A DNA stretch of 15,881 bases, from positions 1-15,881 of the forward strand of contig DAXO01000086.1 in assembly GCA_002506425.1 (NCBI GenBank), in the 5' to 3' direction. The notes below the pieces were generated by a model. The model saw nothing but the letters and a program-made list of their open reading frames with translations, searched no databases and was not told the origin of the DNA. Numbering within the stretch: position 1 is the stretch's first letter; every line of letters starts with the position of its first letter. Below are positions 13,875 to 15,881 of the stretch, piece by piece. Made by a program: the position numbers and the translations under genes. This DNA is from Methanomassiliicoccaceae archaeon UBA480. GTDB taxonomy: Archaea; Thermoplasmatota; Thermoplasmata; Methanomassiliicoccales; Methanomethylophilaceae.

Positions 13875-13956
13875 CATTGCGAGATGGCCCTGAAAACTTG
13901 AACCGATAGGGCCACAAGATTGCGGATTTCGCAGACCTCCCTCCTGCTTTTATAAT
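13861..13956 (+). promoter_or_regulatory. Operator-like palindromes, hairpin and TATA box before the Hsp70-VWA gene
   Basis: Two near-identical dyads, TGCGAATTTCGTA (13861-13873) and TGCGGATTTCGCA (13921-13933), start exactly 60 bp apart. Between them lies a perfect 7-bp inverted repeat, TGGCCCT/AGGGCCA (13885-13891, 13908-13914), with a 16-nt loop and no T-run. TTTATAATA (13948-13956) is a clear TATA box, about 33 nt before the chaperone ATG and just downstream of the second dyad. Repressor or activator binding here is inferred; the ArsR protein encoded next door is one candidate. Confidence 0.5.
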
Positions 13957-13984
13957 ATGCACGCGTTGTCGGTGGCGATGGGAT

Positions 13985-15881
<1,897 letters not shown>

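Overview
The window is archaeal and fits a Methanomassiliicoccales methanogen (Methanomethylophilaceae-like, methylamine-using, often gut-associated). The evidence is a ΔpylSn-type pyrrolysyl-tRNA synthetase (273 aa, catalytic domain only) beside an amber-decoding tRNA-Pyl, the methylamine corrinoid activase RamA, and an apparent MtmB C-terminus at the left edge. Genes are densely packed, with archaeal TATA-like boxes about 25-33 nt before several start codons (leaderless or near-leaderless mRNAs). Stop usage is strongly TGA-biased: 15 TGA, 2 TAA, 1 TAG among 18 visible stops. This suits an organism that reads TAG as pyrrolysine. Genus and species cannot be fixed from the sequence alone.

Region 1 (1-4835, + strand) is the pyrrolysine and methylamine island: mtmB 3' end, terminator, promoter, pylT, pylS, pylC, pylD, ramA. 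PylC and PylD make pyrrolysine, PylS charges tRNA-Pyl, MtmB is a typical pyrrolysine enzyme, and RamA reactivates its corrinoid partner. The pylB gene that often lies between pylS and pylC is absent; only 29 nt separate them.

Region 2 (4828-8557, - strand) reads, in transcription order, fhs (formate-tetrahydrofolate ligase), then a tight cluster of a 90-aa chorismate mutase, an unknown Cys/His-rich protein, larB (nickel-pincer cofactor synthesis) and an ACT-domain regulator. The ACT gene also has its own promoter-like box.

Region 3 (8558-9073) is a gene-poor stretch of about 500 nt. It holds a possible pseudoknot-forming structure (8713-8780) and, at its right end, the feo promoter with operator-like repeats.

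Region 4 (9074-12065, + strand) is a ferrous iron uptake operon: feoA with a Cys-rich N-terminal extension, a second feoA, feoB, and a 61-aa FeoB-associated Cys-rich membrane protein overlapping the feoB stop. A 45-aa rubredoxin (12180-12317) follows with its own promoter. It converges on, and slightly overlaps, a Sel1-repeat protein on the - strand.

Region 5 (13318-15881, + strand) has a 61-aa two-helix membrane protein, overlapped by a SmtB/CadC-type metal-responsive ArsR regulator. The regulator appears to start at CTG and ends at the only TAG in the window. Next is an intergenic region with paired palindromes, then a chaperone in which the Hsp70 nucleotide-binding domain and β-type substrate-binding domain are followed by a von Willebrand factor A domain in place of the usual helical lid. 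This last gene runs off the right edge.
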